Of a DNA stretch of 64,000 nucleotides, positions 9,482 through 19,308 are shown piece after piece. Each line of letters begins with the position of its first letter. Position 1 is the first letter of the stretch. The stretch is from Roseibium aggregatum. GTDB lineage: Bacteria; Pseudomonadota; Alphaproteobacteria; Rhizobiales; Stappiaceae. The notes under the pieces were generated by a model, which saw only the letters and a program-made list of their open reading frames with translations, made no database searches and was not told where the DNA came from. The translations under genes were made by a program, and so were the position numbers. The stretch lies in assembly GCF_017309185.1 (NCBI RefSeq), contig NZ_JAEKJZ010000001.1:1178001-1242000 (forward strand), in the 5' to 3' direction.

Positions 9482-10066
9482 GTGAAGAATAAGGACTATC
9501 TCGAAGTCCTGGACAGCACTGTCCTGGCCGACGAATGGGGCACGCTGACCCAATACAGGATAAACTACAGGCGCAAGGACGGCATCTGGCAGGAACAGGT
9601 GCGCGAAGCCTATGACCGTGGGCACGGCGTGACCTGCCTCCTCCACGATCCGGATACCGACTGTGTCCTGCTGACCCGCCAGTTCCGCCTGCCGGTCTGG
9701 CTGGGCGGGCGGGAGGCCTTCGTCATCGAGGCGCCCGCCGGCATGCTGGATGGAGCCGGGGCCGAGGAGCGCATGCGCGCCGAATTGATTGAAGAAACCG
9801 GTTTCGACGTCTCAAACCTGGAACACCTGTACGACATCTACATGAGCCCGGGATCCGTCACCGAGTATCTGTCCTTTTTCAAGGGCACCTATCGTCAAGC
9901 GGATCGCGTTTCCGATGGTGGCGGCGCAGAAGAGGAGGGAGAGGACATCGAGGTCCTGCATGTTCCGCTCAATGAGGCGCTGCGCATGATACGGGCTGGA
10001 GAAATCTGCGATGCCAAGACGGTCATCCTCTTGCAGGAACTCGCCCTGAGCCGATATGCGGGCTAG
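9482..10066 (+). CDS. NUDIX hydrolase, NudK (GDP-mannose pyrophosphatase) type
   Basis: A 194-residue NUDIX hydrolase. The NUDIX helix runs from AGMLDGAG through AELIEETGF. The residue before the first Glu is Ala rather than Arg, a departure also seen (as Lys) in E. coli NudK. Other NudK-like marks are YMSPGSVTEY after the NUDIX box, GGGAEEEGEDIEVL and the C-terminal DAKTVILLQ. NudK hydrolyses GDP-mannose and related nucleotide sugars; that substrate is an extrapolation. The start is GTG, with CGGAGG 7 bases upstream. It is the last gene of the putative three-gene operon with the methyltransferase and the CoA transferase. Confidence 0.85.
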   Translation: MKNKDYLEVLDSTVLADEWGTLTQYRINYRRKDGIWQEQVREAYDRGHGVTCLLHDPDTDCVLLTRQFRLPVWLGGREAFVIEAPAGMLDGAGAEERMRAELIEETGFDVSNLEHLYDIYMSPGSVTEYLSFFKGTYRQADRVSDGGGAEEEGEDIEVLHVPLNEALRMIRAGEICDAKTVILLQELALSRYAG

Positions 10067-10152
10067 ATGACGCGGTTCTCCGGGGCCGGGTCGGGCCTGC
10101 CGGGCGGCGTCGTGCACCCGCGACGATATCGCGTATCGCCCAGCGGCAAGCT

Positions 10153-10183
10153 CCTGACCGGGCAGGCTCGAAAGCCGGTCAGG
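10153..10183 (+). terminator. Hairpin after the NUDIX gene
   Basis: A 9-base-pair perfect stem (CCTGACCGG with CCGGTCAGG) encloses a 13-base loop, 87 bases past the NUDIX stop. There is no U-tract after it, so it may be a Rho-dependent end, a processing site or simply chance in GC-rich DNA. Confidence 0.35.
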
Positions 10184-10298
10184 CGGGCCCCTGTGAATTG
10201 CGGTTGAAATTGCCCTAAGATACGTATGAAATTTTGCCGGAATTTGACGCTAGCAACTGAGGCGGTAGGCTTTGAAATTCAGAGGGAGTTTCCGGCTC

Positions 10299-12176
10299 AT
10301 GGCTCGAGCCAAGCGCAAAGACCGGCGGATAAAGCTGCCTCTGACAACCGTGGTCGGACTGAGTTTCGGCGCCTTCGTGGCGCTCGCCATCGGTCTGGTG
10401 CTCGCCTTGTCGGTGACGGCTAATTTCCGCAACACTTTCTCGCTTCTCAACGACAAGACGATTCTCAGCACGCAGGCGCTGGAACAGCAGCTTCGCACCC
10501 ATTTCGAATCGGTCGAAAACGCGGTCGTCGGCCTGAAGACCTATTTTGACGATGGAAGCTTCCGGTTCGATAGCCCGGACCGTGTCCTGGAAGACCTGTC
10601 GGTCGCCTTGAACGCCAATCGCGATATCACGGCACTGCGAGTGACCGACCGGGACGGCCAGAGACTCGGCATTTTCCGGTCAAGGACCGGGAAACTGTGG
10701 CGGATCGAAAGCGACAGGCCCGCTCCCGGCATGACGGTTCAAGACATCTCCAAATACGGTGTCGACAGCGGCCCGGTATGGGGTGCGCTGATCCTGAACA
10801 AGGCGGGACTGTTCGTGAACGTCTCCGTGCCTCTGGTGCGGGACGGTCAGGTCGTGGCGCTCCTGACCGCGGCCAGTTCCATTGACAGCCTGGCCGAGAT
10901 CATCGTGTCCCTCGACGAGGGTGCCGACGACACCGTGTTCATCGTTGGAGGCGACGGTCAGGTCATCATGCATTCGGATGCCGACCGCCTGCAGACCGGG
11001 GGAAGCATTGCCGACCGGCTCCCCGGTCCGCGCGGAAGCGTCGGCGACCCTGTCCTGTCCGCTCTCGGGGACGGCGAGCGGATGGACGAGTTCAAGAAAG
11101 CCGCCGAACTCGGCATCGACGTTTCCTTCGTCGAGGCGGGCGGCGACGAGTATCTGCTGATGTACAAGGAACTCGCCGGTTTCACCGACAAGCCCATGAT
11201 CATCGGCCAGTATTTTCTCGGAGCGACCGTTTCCCGCGAGGTCAGGCGGTTGGCCGGGTCCCTGATGGTCGGTTTCGGCGCTCTCGTCATTTCCGTTCTG
11301 ATCGCGTTCTGGATGGGCAAGCGCGTCGCACGTCCCCTGCGCTATCTTGCGGTTCAATCCGAGCGTGTCGGCAGCCTGTCCCTGAACGATGTCGAGCCTT
11401 TGCCGCGCAGCCGGATCGCGGAGATCGATCAGGTTGCCCAGGCCTTCAACGCGATGGTGGAAGGCCTGAAGGCCATGAACACCTACGTTCCCCGTTCGCT
11501 GTTCATAAAGCTGATGCGGCTGGGAGGCGGAGACGCGGCGGAAGCCCGAGAAGCGGAATTGACGGTCCTGTTCACCGATATCGTCAGTTTCACCGCGCGG
11601 TCGGAGCACTTGAGCGCGGCGGAAACCGCTCAGGTCCTGAACGATCATTTCGCGATCCTGGTCGAGGCGGTCGAGTCCGAAGGCGGCACGGTGGACAAGT
11701 TTCTGGGCGACGGCATGCTTGCCTTCTGGGGCGCGCCGGACGCGCGTCCCGATCATGCGGAAGCGGCCGTCAGAACGGCCCGGAAGATCGCACGCGCCCT
11801 GCACGCGGAGAACCGCAAGGCCAACGGACACGGCGAACCGGTCCTTGCCCTGCGCATCGGTATTCACACCGGTCAGGCCGTTGTCGGCAACGTCGGCGCG
11901 CTCGACCGATGGAACTATACGGTTGTCGGCGATACGGTGAATGCCGCGGAGCGCCTGCAGACTTTGGGCAAGGAAGTTCCCGGAGAGCCGGAAGTCACGA
12001 TCCTGGCAAGCGCGGACACGGTCGCGCAGTTGCCGAGCGAAACCAGTCTGCGGCCTGTGGGTGCGCACCATCTGCGTGGCCGCAAGGGACTTATGGACGT
12101 CTACTGGATCGATCCGTTTCCAGCTGAAGACGCCCGCCAGATGGCCAAGACCGAAACGGTTCCCGCGGCGCAATAG
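10299..12176 (+). CDS. Membrane class III adenylate/guanylate cyclase with periplasmic sensor and HAMP
   Basis: A 625-residue receptor-type cyclase. A membrane helix at about 18-40 is followed by a roughly 270-residue periplasmic region of Cache-like character. A second helix lies at about 325-345, then HAMP with a connecting helix. The catalytic domain has metal-binding D427 in LFTDIVSFT, K467 and D471 in DKFLGDGM, and YTVVGDTVN followed by an Arg four residues after the Asn, so all key residues are present. Lys plus Thr in the purine pocket favours ATP as substrate. ATG at 10299 is chosen over an in-frame TTG 27 bases earlier because GAGGGAG precedes it. A consensus CRP site lies just downstream, ahead of the peptide transporter. 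Confidence 0.9.
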   Translation: MARAKRKDRRIKLPLTTVVGLSFGAFVALAIGLVLALSVTANFRNTFSLLNDKTILSTQALEQQLRTHFESVENAVVGLKTYFDDGSFRFDSPDRVLEDLSVALNANRDITALRVTDRDGQRLGIFRSRTGKLWRIESDRPAPGMTVQDISKYGVDSGPVWGALILNKAGLFVNVSVPLVRDGQVVALLTAASSIDSLAEIIVSLDEGADDTVFIVGGDGQVIMHSDADRLQTGGSIADRLPGPRGSVGDPVLSALGDGERMDEFKKAAELGIDVSFVEAGGDEYLLMYKELAGFTDKPMIIGQYFLGATVSREVRRLAGSLMVGFGALVISVLIAFWMGKRVARPLRYLAVQSERVGSLSLNDVEPLPRSRIAEIDQVAQAFNAMVEGLKAMNTYVPRSLFIKLMRLGGGDAAEAREAELTVLFTDIVSFTARSEHLSAAETAQVLNDHFAILVEAVESEGGTVDKFLGDGMLAFWGAPDARPDHAEAAVRTARKIARALHAENRKANGHGEPVLALRIGIHTGQAVVGNVGALDRWNYTVVGDTVNAAERLQTLGKEVPGEPEVTILASADTVAQLPSETSLRPVGAHHLRGRKGLMDVYWIDPFPAEDARQMAKTETVPAAQ

Positions 12177-12235
12177 ACGCAGTGCGCCTGCGCCTGTCGG
12201 GCCGCGCCCGTGATAAGATGCGGTGAAATCATGCA

Positions 12236-12251
12236 TGTGACCTGGATCACA
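12236..12251. promoter_or_regulatory. Consensus CRP-type binding site
   Basis: TGTGA, a 6-base spacer, then TCACA: an exact match to the symmetric CRP/CAP core. It lies 60 bases after the adenylate cyclase stop and 117 bases before the GTG of the ABC transporter ATPase gene, where an upstream activator site would sit. That a cAMP receptor protein acts here is inference. Confidence 0.6.
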
Positions 12252-12367
12252 GGAGAACGCATGAGAATTCTGCATTGCTATCGGCGGGGGAATTTGATTG
12301 TCTTTCTCCTGAAACAAGGGCTTAGTAGGCCTCTCACCGATAAGTCTTTTGGGGAAGGAAATCGGCG

Positions 12368-14254
12368 GTGAATGTTCTCTCGATCGAGGGGCTGACGGTA
12401 GAATTCAACACGGCGGAGGGAAAGATCCGCGCGGTTGACGATGTTTCCTTCGTTGTTCCGGAAAACCGGACCGTCGCGCTTGTCGGCGAATCCGGGTCCG
12501 GCAAAACGGTTATTTCCCAGACGATAATGGGTCTGCTTCCCGAGGCCGCGTCGATCGCATCCGGTAAGGTTCTCCTGTCGGATCCGACAGGCGCGGAGCC
12601 TCCCGTCGACATCGCGGCGCTGGAACGCAAGGGCCCCAAGATGCGCCATCTGCGCGGCAACCGGGTGGCGATTATTTTCCAGGAGCCGATGACGTCCCTG
12701 TCGCCGTTGCATACGATCGGCGACCAGATCGGTGAAGCGGCGCTTCTGCACCGAAACGTCTCCGGCAGCGAGGCGCGTGAACTGACAAAGGAAATGCTGC
12801 GTCTGGTCCGGTTTCCCGATCCGCAGCGCGCGCTTGACACCTATCCGTTCGAATTGTCCGGCGGTCTGCGACAGCGCGCGATGATCGCCATGGCGATGAT
12901 CTGCCATCCGTCGCTGCTGATCGCGGATGAGCCGACCACGGCGCTCGACGTGACCATCCAGGCGGAGATCCTGAAGCTGATCCGCGAGGTTCAGGCGGAG
13001 CTGCGCATGTCGGTGCTCATGATCACGCACGATTTCGGCGTGGTTGCCAACATGGCCGACGAGATCGCCGTGATCTACCACGGCCGGATCATGGAAAAGG
13101 GAACGGCCAAACAGCTTTTCAACGATCCGAAGCACGACTACCTGAAGGCGCTCCTGAACGCGGTGCCAAGCTTTCACATGGACAAGGACGAGCGGCTGGT
13201 TCCGATCCGGCCGATCACCCTGAAGTCGGAAGACCTGACCAGCAACCGCCCCCATTGCGAGGTTGCTCCCGGCGAGCCGCTGGTTGAAATGCGCGACGTC
13301 ACCAAGACCTTCACCCTGCGCAAGGGATCGCTGCTGGGCGGGCAGGCCAAGACCATGACGGCGCTCGACAAGATCAACCTGACCATCCGCCGTGGTGAGT
13401 GCCTCGGTCTTGTCGGCGAATCCGGTTCGGGAAAAACCACCGCCGCCAAAACGATTCTGCGGGCGCTGGATCTCAACGGCGGCGAGGTTCTCTACAATCG
13501 CGGCAAGGGGCTGGAGGATATCGCCAATTTGAAGGGCGCCGATCTGATGGACTACCGGCGCCGGGTGCAGCTCATCTTTCAGGATCCGTTCTCTTCGCTC
13601 AATCCGCGCATGACGATCAACGATACGCTGATGGAACCGCTTGAGGTTCATGGTATCGGCACGCCCCAGGAGCGGGCCGAACGGGCTCGCAATCTCATGG
13701 ACCTTGTCGGCCTCGATCCCCGTTTCCTGCGCCGTTACCCGCATTCCTTCTCCGGTGGTCAGAGGCAGCGAATCGGCATTGCCCGCGCGCTGGCGCTCAA
13801 TCCGGAGTTCATCTTGTGCGACGAACCGACCTCGGCGCTCGATGTGTCGGTGCAGGCGCAGATTCTGAACCTGCTTCAGGATCTGAAGCGGGATCTCAAC
13901 CTGACCTATCTCTTCGTCAGCCACAATCTGGCGGTGGTCGATTATGTGGCCGAACGGATCGCGGTGATGTGCCGGGGGCGGTTGGTCGAACTGGGCGAGA
14001 CCCGCACGGTGACCGGCAACCCGCTCCATCCTTACACGAAAGCGCTGCTGTCGGCCGTGCCCGAGCCGGACCTTTCCGCACCGCTGGATTTTGCCGCCCT
14101 CGACGCCAACCAGGCGTCGGAGCCGCAACTTTGGCCGGAACCTTTCCGGCTCACCGACGAAATGGAACCCACTCTTGTCGAGTTGGAACCGGATCATTTT
14201 GTCTGCGCACCCGGTCTTAAGAATACCGGAGCGCTTGAGGGGACTGCAGCATGA
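12368..14254 (+). CDS. Peptide-type ABC transporter, fused double ATP-binding protein (DppD-DppF type)
   Basis: A 628-residue protein made of two complete oligopeptide-type nucleotide-binding domains. Each half has a Walker A (GESGSGKT), a signature loop (LSGGLRQRA in the first, [10 protein letters not shown] in the second) and a Walker B followed by DEPTTALD or DEPTSALD. The OppD/DppD-specific C-terminal extension with a proline-rich tail follows each half. Both sites therefore look active. The start is GTG with AAGGAA upstream. The stop overlaps the ATG of the binding protein gene (ATGA), so the two are translationally coupled. Similar fused ATPases serve YejABEF-like importers. Confidence 0.92.
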   Translation: MNVLSIEGLTVEFNTAEGKIRAVDDVSFVVPENRTVALVGESGSGKTVISQTIMGLLPEAASIASGKVLLSDPTGAEPPVDIAALERKGPKMRHLRGNRVAIIFQEPMTSLSPLHTIGDQIGEAALLHRNVSGSEARELTKEMLRLVRFPDPQRALDTYPFELSGGLRQRAMIAMAMICHPSLLIADEPTTALDVTIQAEILKLIREVQAELRMSVLMITHDFGVVANMADEIAVIYHGRIMEKGTAKQLFNDPKHDYLKALLNAVPSFHMDKDERLVPIRPITLKSEDLTSNRPHCEVAPGEPLVEMRDVTKTFTLRKGSLLGGQAKTMTALDKINLTIRRGECLGLVGESGSGKTTAAKTILRALDLNGGEVLYNRGKGLEDIANLKGADLMDYRRRVQLIFQDPFSSLNPRMTINDTLMEPLEVHGIGTPQERAERARNLMDLVGLDPRFLRRYPHSFSGGQRQRIGIARALALNPEFILCDEPTSALDVSVQAQILNLLQDLKRDLNLTYLFVSHNLAVVDYVAERIAVMCRGRLVELGETRTVTGNPLHPYTKALLSAVPEPDLSAPLDFAALDANQASEPQLWPEPFRLTDEMEPTLVELEPDHFVCAPGLKNTGALEGTAA

Positions 14255-16143
14255 CGATTACGAATTCCGTTCGGGCCTGTCTGTTTATAACAGCGGTCAC
14301 GATCGCCGGCCCGTTGGCCGCGCTTGAATACAAGGAAACGCCGGGTCTCGATCCGTCGCTACCGCCGGTCGCCGAACGGTTGCCGGCCGAGCCCCTGATC
14401 GTGGATCTCGAGGCCACGGGCCGCAAGGTCGGCAAACAGGGGGGATCTCTCGACACCCTCATCGGCCGGGCCAAGGATGTGCGTCTGATCAACGTCTGGG
14501 GCTACGCACGGCTGGTTGGCTACAACGAAAAGATGGATCTCGTCCCGGACATTCTGGCGGATGTCGAAGTGGAGGACGGCCGCATCTTCACCCTGCACAC
14601 CCGGGAAGGCCATAAATGGTCCAACGGCGAACCCTTCGGCGCCGAGGACTTCCGGTATTTCTTTGAGGAAATCGCCAGCAACGAAAGCCTCACGCCTTCC
14701 GGCCTGCCGCCTTTCCTGACGGTGAACGGCAAGGGGCCGAAATTCGAGGTACTCGACGAAACCACGGTGCGGTACACCTGGGACGAACCGAACCCGCTGT
14801 TCCTGCCTGAACTGGCGAAAGCCAGGGCTCCGTTCATCTACCGGCCGGCCCATTACCTGAAGAACTTCCACGAGAAATACGGCGATCCGGACTTTATCGC
14901 GGCGGAAGCGAAAAAGGGCAAGTCCCGCGACTGGGCGCCGTTGCACAACAAGAAAGACGATATGTACAACGCCAAGAACGTCGACATGCCGTCGCTCCAG
15001 CCCTGGGTCCGCAACCGCGACGACAGTGATCTGCGCTTCGTGCTGGAGCGCAATCCCTACTATCACCGGGTCGACAGCGCGGGTCAGCAGCTGCCCTATA
15101 TCGACGAAGTCGTCATGACGGTTGCCGATGGCAAGCTGATCCCGGCCAAGACCCAGGCCGGCGAGAGCAACCTGCAGGCACGCAATCTCAGCTTTGCCGA
15201 TATCACCGTCTTGAAGAAGGGCGAGAAGCAGAACGGTTACGTTACGGCGCTGTGGTCCAACTCCAAGGGGTCCGAAATCTCGATCCTGCCGAACCTGACC
15301 GTGAAGGACCCGGTCTGGCGCGAGCTGCTGCGCGACACACGCTTCCGCCATGCCCTGTCGCTCGGCATCGACCGCAATCTGCTCAACCGGGTGCTGTTCT
15401 TCGGTCTCGGCAAGCCGGTCAACGACACGGTCCTGCCCACCAGTCCGCTCTACAAGGCCGAATTCGCCACCAAATGGGCCGAATACGATCCCGAGCAGGC
15501 AAATGCGCTCCTCGACGAAATCGGGCTGACGAAGCGTAACGGCGAGGGGACTCGCCTGATGCCGGACGGACGGCCGCTGGAGATCATCGTCGAAACCGCC
15601 GGCGAGGATCAGGTTCAGGACGATGCTCTGGAACTCGTCAAGGAAATGTGGGGGGAGATCGGCATCGAGCTCTTCGCAAAGCCGAGCCAGCGCGACAACA
15701 TGCGCGAGCGGGCGATCACCGGCGACCTCGTAATGTCCGTGTGGAGCGGTTTTGAAAACGGCATTCCGACCTCGGAGATGCCGCCGGAAAACTATGCGCC
15801 GGTCCGCGGCGACGCCTTCTCCTGGCACAAGTGGGGCGACTACTACGAAACCAAGGGCGAAGGCGGCGAGAAGCCGGACTGGGCCCCGGCGGAACGCCTG
15901 ATGGAGCTCTACACCGCCTGGCTCGGGTCGAGAACGCCGGAAGAGCGGACAGCGATCTGGGAGGAAATCCTCCAGATCCACGCCGACGAGACCATCCATA
16001 TCGGCCTGGTCTCGGGGGTACCGCAGCCCGTGGTGGTCAAGGACGTGGAAAACGTGCCGCTGGAAGGCATCTACGGTTGGGACCCCGGTGCGCAGTTCGG
16101 CATTCACCGTATGGACGAATTCTATTTCCCGAACCCGAAGTAA
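14251..16143 (+). CDS. ABC transporter periplasmic substrate-binding protein (SBP family 5)
   Basis: A 630-residue extracytoplasmic solute receptor of the peptide/nickel type. It has a signal peptide of about 23 residues ending near GPLAALEY. The mature part has the DppA/OppA-like fold landmarks, such as KWSNGEPFGAEDFRYFF, FRHALSLGIDR and YDPEQANALLDEIGL. It is longer than DppA (about 535), with an insert after residue 220, a form common in alphaproteobacteria. The ligand is unknown: peptides, opines or oligosaccharides are all possible for this group. It starts inside the ATPase stop codon and is followed by a strong hairpin before the permease genes. Confidence 0.9.
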   Translation: MTITNSVRACLFITAVTIAGPLAALEYKETPGLDPSLPPVAERLPAEPLIVDLEATGRKVGKQGGSLDTLIGRAKDVRLINVWGYARLVGYNEKMDLVPDILADVEVEDGRIFTLHTREGHKWSNGEPFGAEDFRYFFEEIASNESLTPSGLPPFLTVNGKGPKFEVLDETTVRYTWDEPNPLFLPELAKARAPFIYRPAHYLKNFHEKYGDPDFIAAEAKKGKSRDWAPLHNKKDDMYNAKNVDMPSLQPWVRNRDDSDLRFVLERNPYYHRVDSAGQQLPYIDEVVMTVADGKLIPAKTQAGESNLQARNLSFADITVLKKGEKQNGYVTALWSNSKGSEISILPNLTVKDPVWRELLRDTRFRHALSLGIDRNLLNRVLFFGLGKPVNDTVLPTSPLYKAEFATKWAEYDPEQANALLDEIGLTKRNGEGTRLMPDGRPLEIIVETAGEDQVQDDALELVKEMWGEIGIELFAKPSQRDNMRERAITGDLVMSVWSGFENGIPTSEMPPENYAPVRGDAFSWHKWGDYYETKGEGGEKPDWAPAERLMELYTAWLGSRTPEERTAIWEEILQIHADETIHIGLVSGVPQPVVVKDVENVPLEGIYGWDPGAQFGIHRMDEFYFPNPK

Positions 16144-16148
16144 CCGGA

Positions 16149-16188
16149 CCGCCGGCCCGCGGGACATGCAGTCCAGGCGGGCCGGCGG
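16149..16188 (+). promoter_or_regulatory. Long intercistronic hairpin between binding-protein and permease genes
   Basis: A perfect 12-base-pair stem (CCGCCGGCCCGC with GCGGGCCGGCGG) encloses a second, 4-base-pair GGAC/GTCC stem. It begins 5 bases after the binding-protein stop. Hairpins in this position commonly stabilise the upstream message or partly stop transcription, so that the binding protein is made in excess over the permeases. There is no U-tract, which fits partial rather than full termination. Confidence 0.6.
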
Positions 16189-16362
16189 CATGCTGTGCCG
16201 CAGGACCGGCCCTTCTCATGACAGGGACGAGCGGGGTGTTCAGACCGCTTCGGCCGGGGACTGACACTTGTGGCAATTTCAGCATATGATTGAAAGATTA
16301 GTTGCTCTTTAGCGCAGTTGCCAAAGTCGCAGCATCAAGGATCGGACTCGAGGGGAGTTTAG

Positions 16363-17388
16363 GTGCTTTATTACATTGTCCGGCGTATCTTGATGATGGT
16401 CCCCACGTTGCTGGTGATCAGCTTCCTGACGTTTTTTATTATCGAACTTCCAACCGGCGACTACATCTCCAACCAGATCGCCGCGCTCAAGTCTTCGGGT
16501 GAATCTTCGTCGGTCGCCAAACTGGAATTTCTGCGCAAGGAGTTTTCCCTCGACAGGCCGTTTTTCGAGCGCTACCTCGTCTGGGTCGGCCTTTGGCCCG
16601 GGCCGCACGGGTTCGACGGCCTCATTCAGGGCAACTGGGGCTGGTCCTTCGAATACGACAAGCCGGTGGAGCAGGTGATCGGTCCGACCCTGCCGCTGAC
16701 CGTTGTTCTGAACTTCGCCACCATCCTGTTTGTCTACGTGGTGTCCTTCCCGATCGGGATCTTCTCCGCCACCAGGCAGTATTCCTGGGGCGATTACGGC
16801 TTTACCTTCCTGGGTTATTTCGGTCTGGCGACACCGAACTTCCTGCTCGCTCTGATCCTGCTCTATTTTTTCAACCGATGGTTCGGCCTCTCCGTCGGTG
16901 GCTTGATGGCGCCGGAATATATCGACCAGCCCTGGAGCTTCAACAAGGCCATGTCCGTCATGGCGCACCTGATCGTGCCGACGATTGTCATCGGCACGTC
17001 CGGAACGGCGGCGATGATCCGGCGGCTGCGCGCAAACCTGCTGGACGAGCTGCACCGGCAGTATGTCACCACGGGACGCGCCAAGGGGCTGAAGGAAGGC
17101 CGTCTGCTCGTCAAGTATCCGTTGCGGATGGCGATCAACCCGTTCATCGCCGATATCGGCAACCTGATCCCCTCGCTGGTGTCGGGTTCGGTCATCGTTT
17201 CCGTCGTGATGAGCCTGCCGACCGTCGGACCGGTGCTTGTCTCCGCGCTGCAGTCCCAGGACCAGTTCCTGTCCGGCTTCATCCTGCTCTTCGTCGCGAT
17301 CCTGACCCTGATCGGCATGCTGATCTCCGATCTGCTTCTGGCCGTGCTTGATCCGCGCATTCGCCTCGGCGGGAGGGCCTCGTCATGA
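16363..17388 (+). CDS. Peptide-type ABC transporter permease, DppB family
   Basis: A 341-residue inner-membrane permease with six predicted helices. The first is at about 9-30 after the typical MLYYIVRRI start. The EAA coupling motif (YVTTGRAKGL) is near residue 230, ahead of the last two helices. It is the DppB/OppB-like partner of the next gene. The start is GTG with GAGGGGAG upstream, 220 bases after the binding-protein gene. An insert of about 35 residues between helix 1 and the GNWGWSF segment is longer than in DppB. It overlaps the next permease gene by 4 bases. Confidence 0.92.
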   Translation: MLYYIVRRILMMVPTLLVISFLTFFIIELPTGDYISNQIAALKSSGESSSVAKLEFLRKEFSLDRPFFERYLVWVGLWPGPHGFDGLIQGNWGWSFEYDKPVEQVIGPTLPLTVVLNFATILFVYVVSFPIGIFSATRQYSWGDYGFTFLGYFGLATPNFLLALILLYFFNRWFGLSVGGLMAPEYIDQPWSFNKAMSVMAHLIVPTIVIGTSGTAAMIRRLRANLLDELHRQYVTTGRAKGLKEGRLLVKYPLRMAINPFIADIGNLIPSLVSGSVIVSVVMSLPTVGPVLVSALQSQDQFLSGFILLFVAILTLIGMLISDLLLAVLDPRIRLGGRASS

Positions 17389-18563
17389 GCCTGGAGACGA
17401 AGGACACGTCCCCGCGCGAGGTCGAGCATTATGTCGATCCCGCGCCGTTCAATCCGGCCGTAACCGAGGAACTGACGGCGGAGCAGGAACGCTTCTACCA
17501 GGCGTCCCAGTGGAAGATCATGTGGTGGAAGTTCAAGCGCCACAAGATTGCCGTCTGGTCGGGGGTCGTGCTGATCCTCTTCTACCTGTGCGTACCCTTC
17601 GCCGAAGTGATCGCGCCCTACGGAGCAAACACGCGAGACAGCAACAACCTCTATGCTCCCCCCCAGGCGCTGCACCTCTTTCACGAAGGCTCGTTGGTCG
17701 GACCCTTCGTTTACGGCATAAGTTCGAAGATCGACATGGAAACCCTGCAGTGGGTCTTCGAGGAGGACCGGACCCGGGTTCAGAAGGTCCGCTTCTTCTG
17801 TGGCGGCGCGCCTTACAAGTTCTGGGGGCTTATCGACAGCACCTTCCATCTATTCTGTCCGGCGAAGGGCGGCACGCTGTTCCTGCTCGGCACGGACAGG
17901 CTGGGACGGGACCAGTTCTCGGGCCTTGTCTACGGCGCGCGCCTGTCGCTGACCGTTGGGCTGATCGGCGTGACGATCTCCATCGTGCTCGGGCTCTTCT
18001 TCGGCGGGCTTGCCGGCTATTTCGGCGGCTGGCTCGACAGCATCATCCAGCGGGCGATCGAGATCATCCGTTCCCTGCCCGAACTGCCGCTGTGGATGGC
18101 GCTCTCGGCCGCGCTGCCCGTGACCTGGAGCCCGGTCTGGATCTATTTCGGCCTGACCATCATCCTGGGCCTGCTCGACTGGCCGGGGCTGGCGCGCGCG
18201 GTGCGCTCCAAGCTCCTGTCCCTGCGCGAGGAGGAATACGCCAAGGCGGCCGTGCTGATGGGCGCCAAGCCCGGACGGGTGATCACGCGTCACCTGCTGC
18301 CGGGCTTCACCAGCCACATCATCGCCTCCGCGACCCTGTCGGTCCCGTCGATGATCCTGGGGGAGACGGCGCTTTCCTACCTCAATCTCGGCCTGCGCCG
18401 TCCGTCCGTGTCCTGGGGCGTTCTCCTGAACGAGGCTCAGAACATCTCCGTCGTCACCGTCTATCCCTGGCTGATGGCGCCCGTGATCCCGATCATCATC
18501 GTGGTGCTGGCGTTCAATTTTCTCGGCGACGGTTTGCGTGACGCCGCCGATCCCTATAAGTGA
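17385..18563 (+). CDS. Peptide-type ABC transporter permease, DppC family
   Basis: A 392-residue permease. A hydrophilic N-terminal region of about 65 residues precedes helix 1 (about 67-87). A periplasmic insert of about 90 residues comes before the LLGTDRLGRDQFS motif that marks the OppC/DppC family. The core helices follow, with the EAA-like loop EEEYAKAAVLMGAKPGRV. It forms the heterodimeric channel with the preceding DppB-like protein, joined to the double ATPase encoded upstream. It is the last gene of the transporter operon, closed by a terminator-like hairpin about 25 bases later. Confidence 0.92.
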   Translation: MSLETKDTSPREVEHYVDPAPFNPAVTEELTAEQERFYQASQWKIMWWKFKRHKIAVWSGVVLILFYLCVPFAEVIAPYGANTRDSNNLYAPPQALHLFHEGSLVGPFVYGISSKIDMETLQWVFEEDRTRVQKVRFFCGGAPYKFWGLIDSTFHLFCPAKGGTLFLLGTDRLGRDQFSGLVYGARLSLTVGLIGVTISIVLGLFFGGLAGYFGGWLDSIIQRAIEIIRSLPELPLWMALSAALPVTWSPVWIYFGLTIILGLLDWPGLARAVRSKLLSLREEEYAKAAVLMGAKPGRVITRHLLPGFTSHIIASATLSVPSMILGETALSYLNLGLRRPSVSWGVLLNEAQNISVVTVYPWLMAPVIPIIIVVLAFNFLGDGLRDAADPYK

Positions 18564-18588
18564 AGTCTCAATCACTGGAATGACCCGG

Positions 18589-18610
18589 CGGGCCGTCCTG
18601 GCCCGTCTTT
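18589..18610 (+). terminator. Probable intrinsic terminator of the peptide ABC operon
   Basis: Stem CGGGCC/GGCCCG with a 5-base loop, followed by TCTTT. It lies 25 bases after the stop of the last permease gene and just before the next gene's ribosome binding site. Confidence 0.5.
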
Positions 18611-18627
18611 GCCGTTAGGAAACCGAC

Positions 18628-19221
18628 ATGTCGAAAAACGCCACCACCGCCGAAGGCTGGGACGAGGAATACGAAGCCGGGCGCTGGGCCTTTCTGCGTT
18701 CGCTGCCGGAAAGCGGGCGTTACGGCATCATCGGCATGTGGCTGTCGCTCACCGAAACCATGGACGAGGTTCTCGATATCGGTTGCGGCGAGGGGCTTTT
18801 GTACGAACGCCTGCAGCCGATGGGCATCAAGCGGTATGTCGGTGTCGACCTGAGCCCGGCGTCCCTTCAGATCGCCAACGTCGACCCGGAGGTCGCGTCA
18901 CTGCGGGCCGGAGACATGCACACGTTCACCCCGGAGCCGGGGGAAAGCTTCTCCGCCATCGTATTCAACGAGGTGCTGCACTTCGCCGACGATCCGGCGG
19001 CCGTCGTCAGCCGTTACGCCCCGTTCCTGAAAAGCAACGGTGTCATCGCACTGTCCATGTATTCCCCGAAACGGCCGGAATCGGGCGCCAACAAGCTGAT
19101 CGACAGACTTTGGGAGGCCACCGGCGACGAGAGCAAATGGGAAGTCCTCGACGACTACCGCCTCGTCTCGGACAAGAAAGGCGTCACCTGGCGCATGCGG
19201 CTGGTCAGGCCTGTCCAATAG
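18628..19221 (+). CDS. Class I SAM-dependent methyltransferase
   Basis: A 197-residue methyltransferase of the Methyltransf_11/25 type. Motif I is VLDIGCGEGLLYERL and motif II ends in VGVDLSP. A post-II acidic RAGDM lies where the adenine contact is expected, followed by a VFNEVLHF strand. The substrate is unknown; the short C-terminal region without a substrate-recognition domain suggests a small molecule. AGGA precedes the ATG. It stands between the peptide transporter and an oxidoreductase gene 87 bases downstream, with no clear functional link to either. Confidence 0.82.
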   Translation: MSKNATTAEGWDEEYEAGRWAFLRSLPESGRYGIIGMWLSLTETMDEVLDIGCGEGLLYERLQPMGIKRYVGVDLSPASLQIANVDPEVASLRAGDMHTFTPEPGESFSAIVFNEVLHFADDPAAVVSRYAPFLKSNGVIALSMYSPKRPESGANKLIDRLWEATGDESKWEVLDDYRLVSDKKGVTWRMRLVRPVQ

Positions 19222-19308
19222 GATTCGGACCCATAAAATCCGGCTTTCAGGTCCATCGGGCCTCTCACGGACGTTTGTTGCGCAAGCCGGTCATCAGCGG
19301 AGAATGTC

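Noticed and set aside
12278..16191. Two long minus-strand frames (639 and 610 codons) opposite the peptide transporter genes
   Set aside because: Both are antisense to well-supported transporter genes and have no recognisable features.
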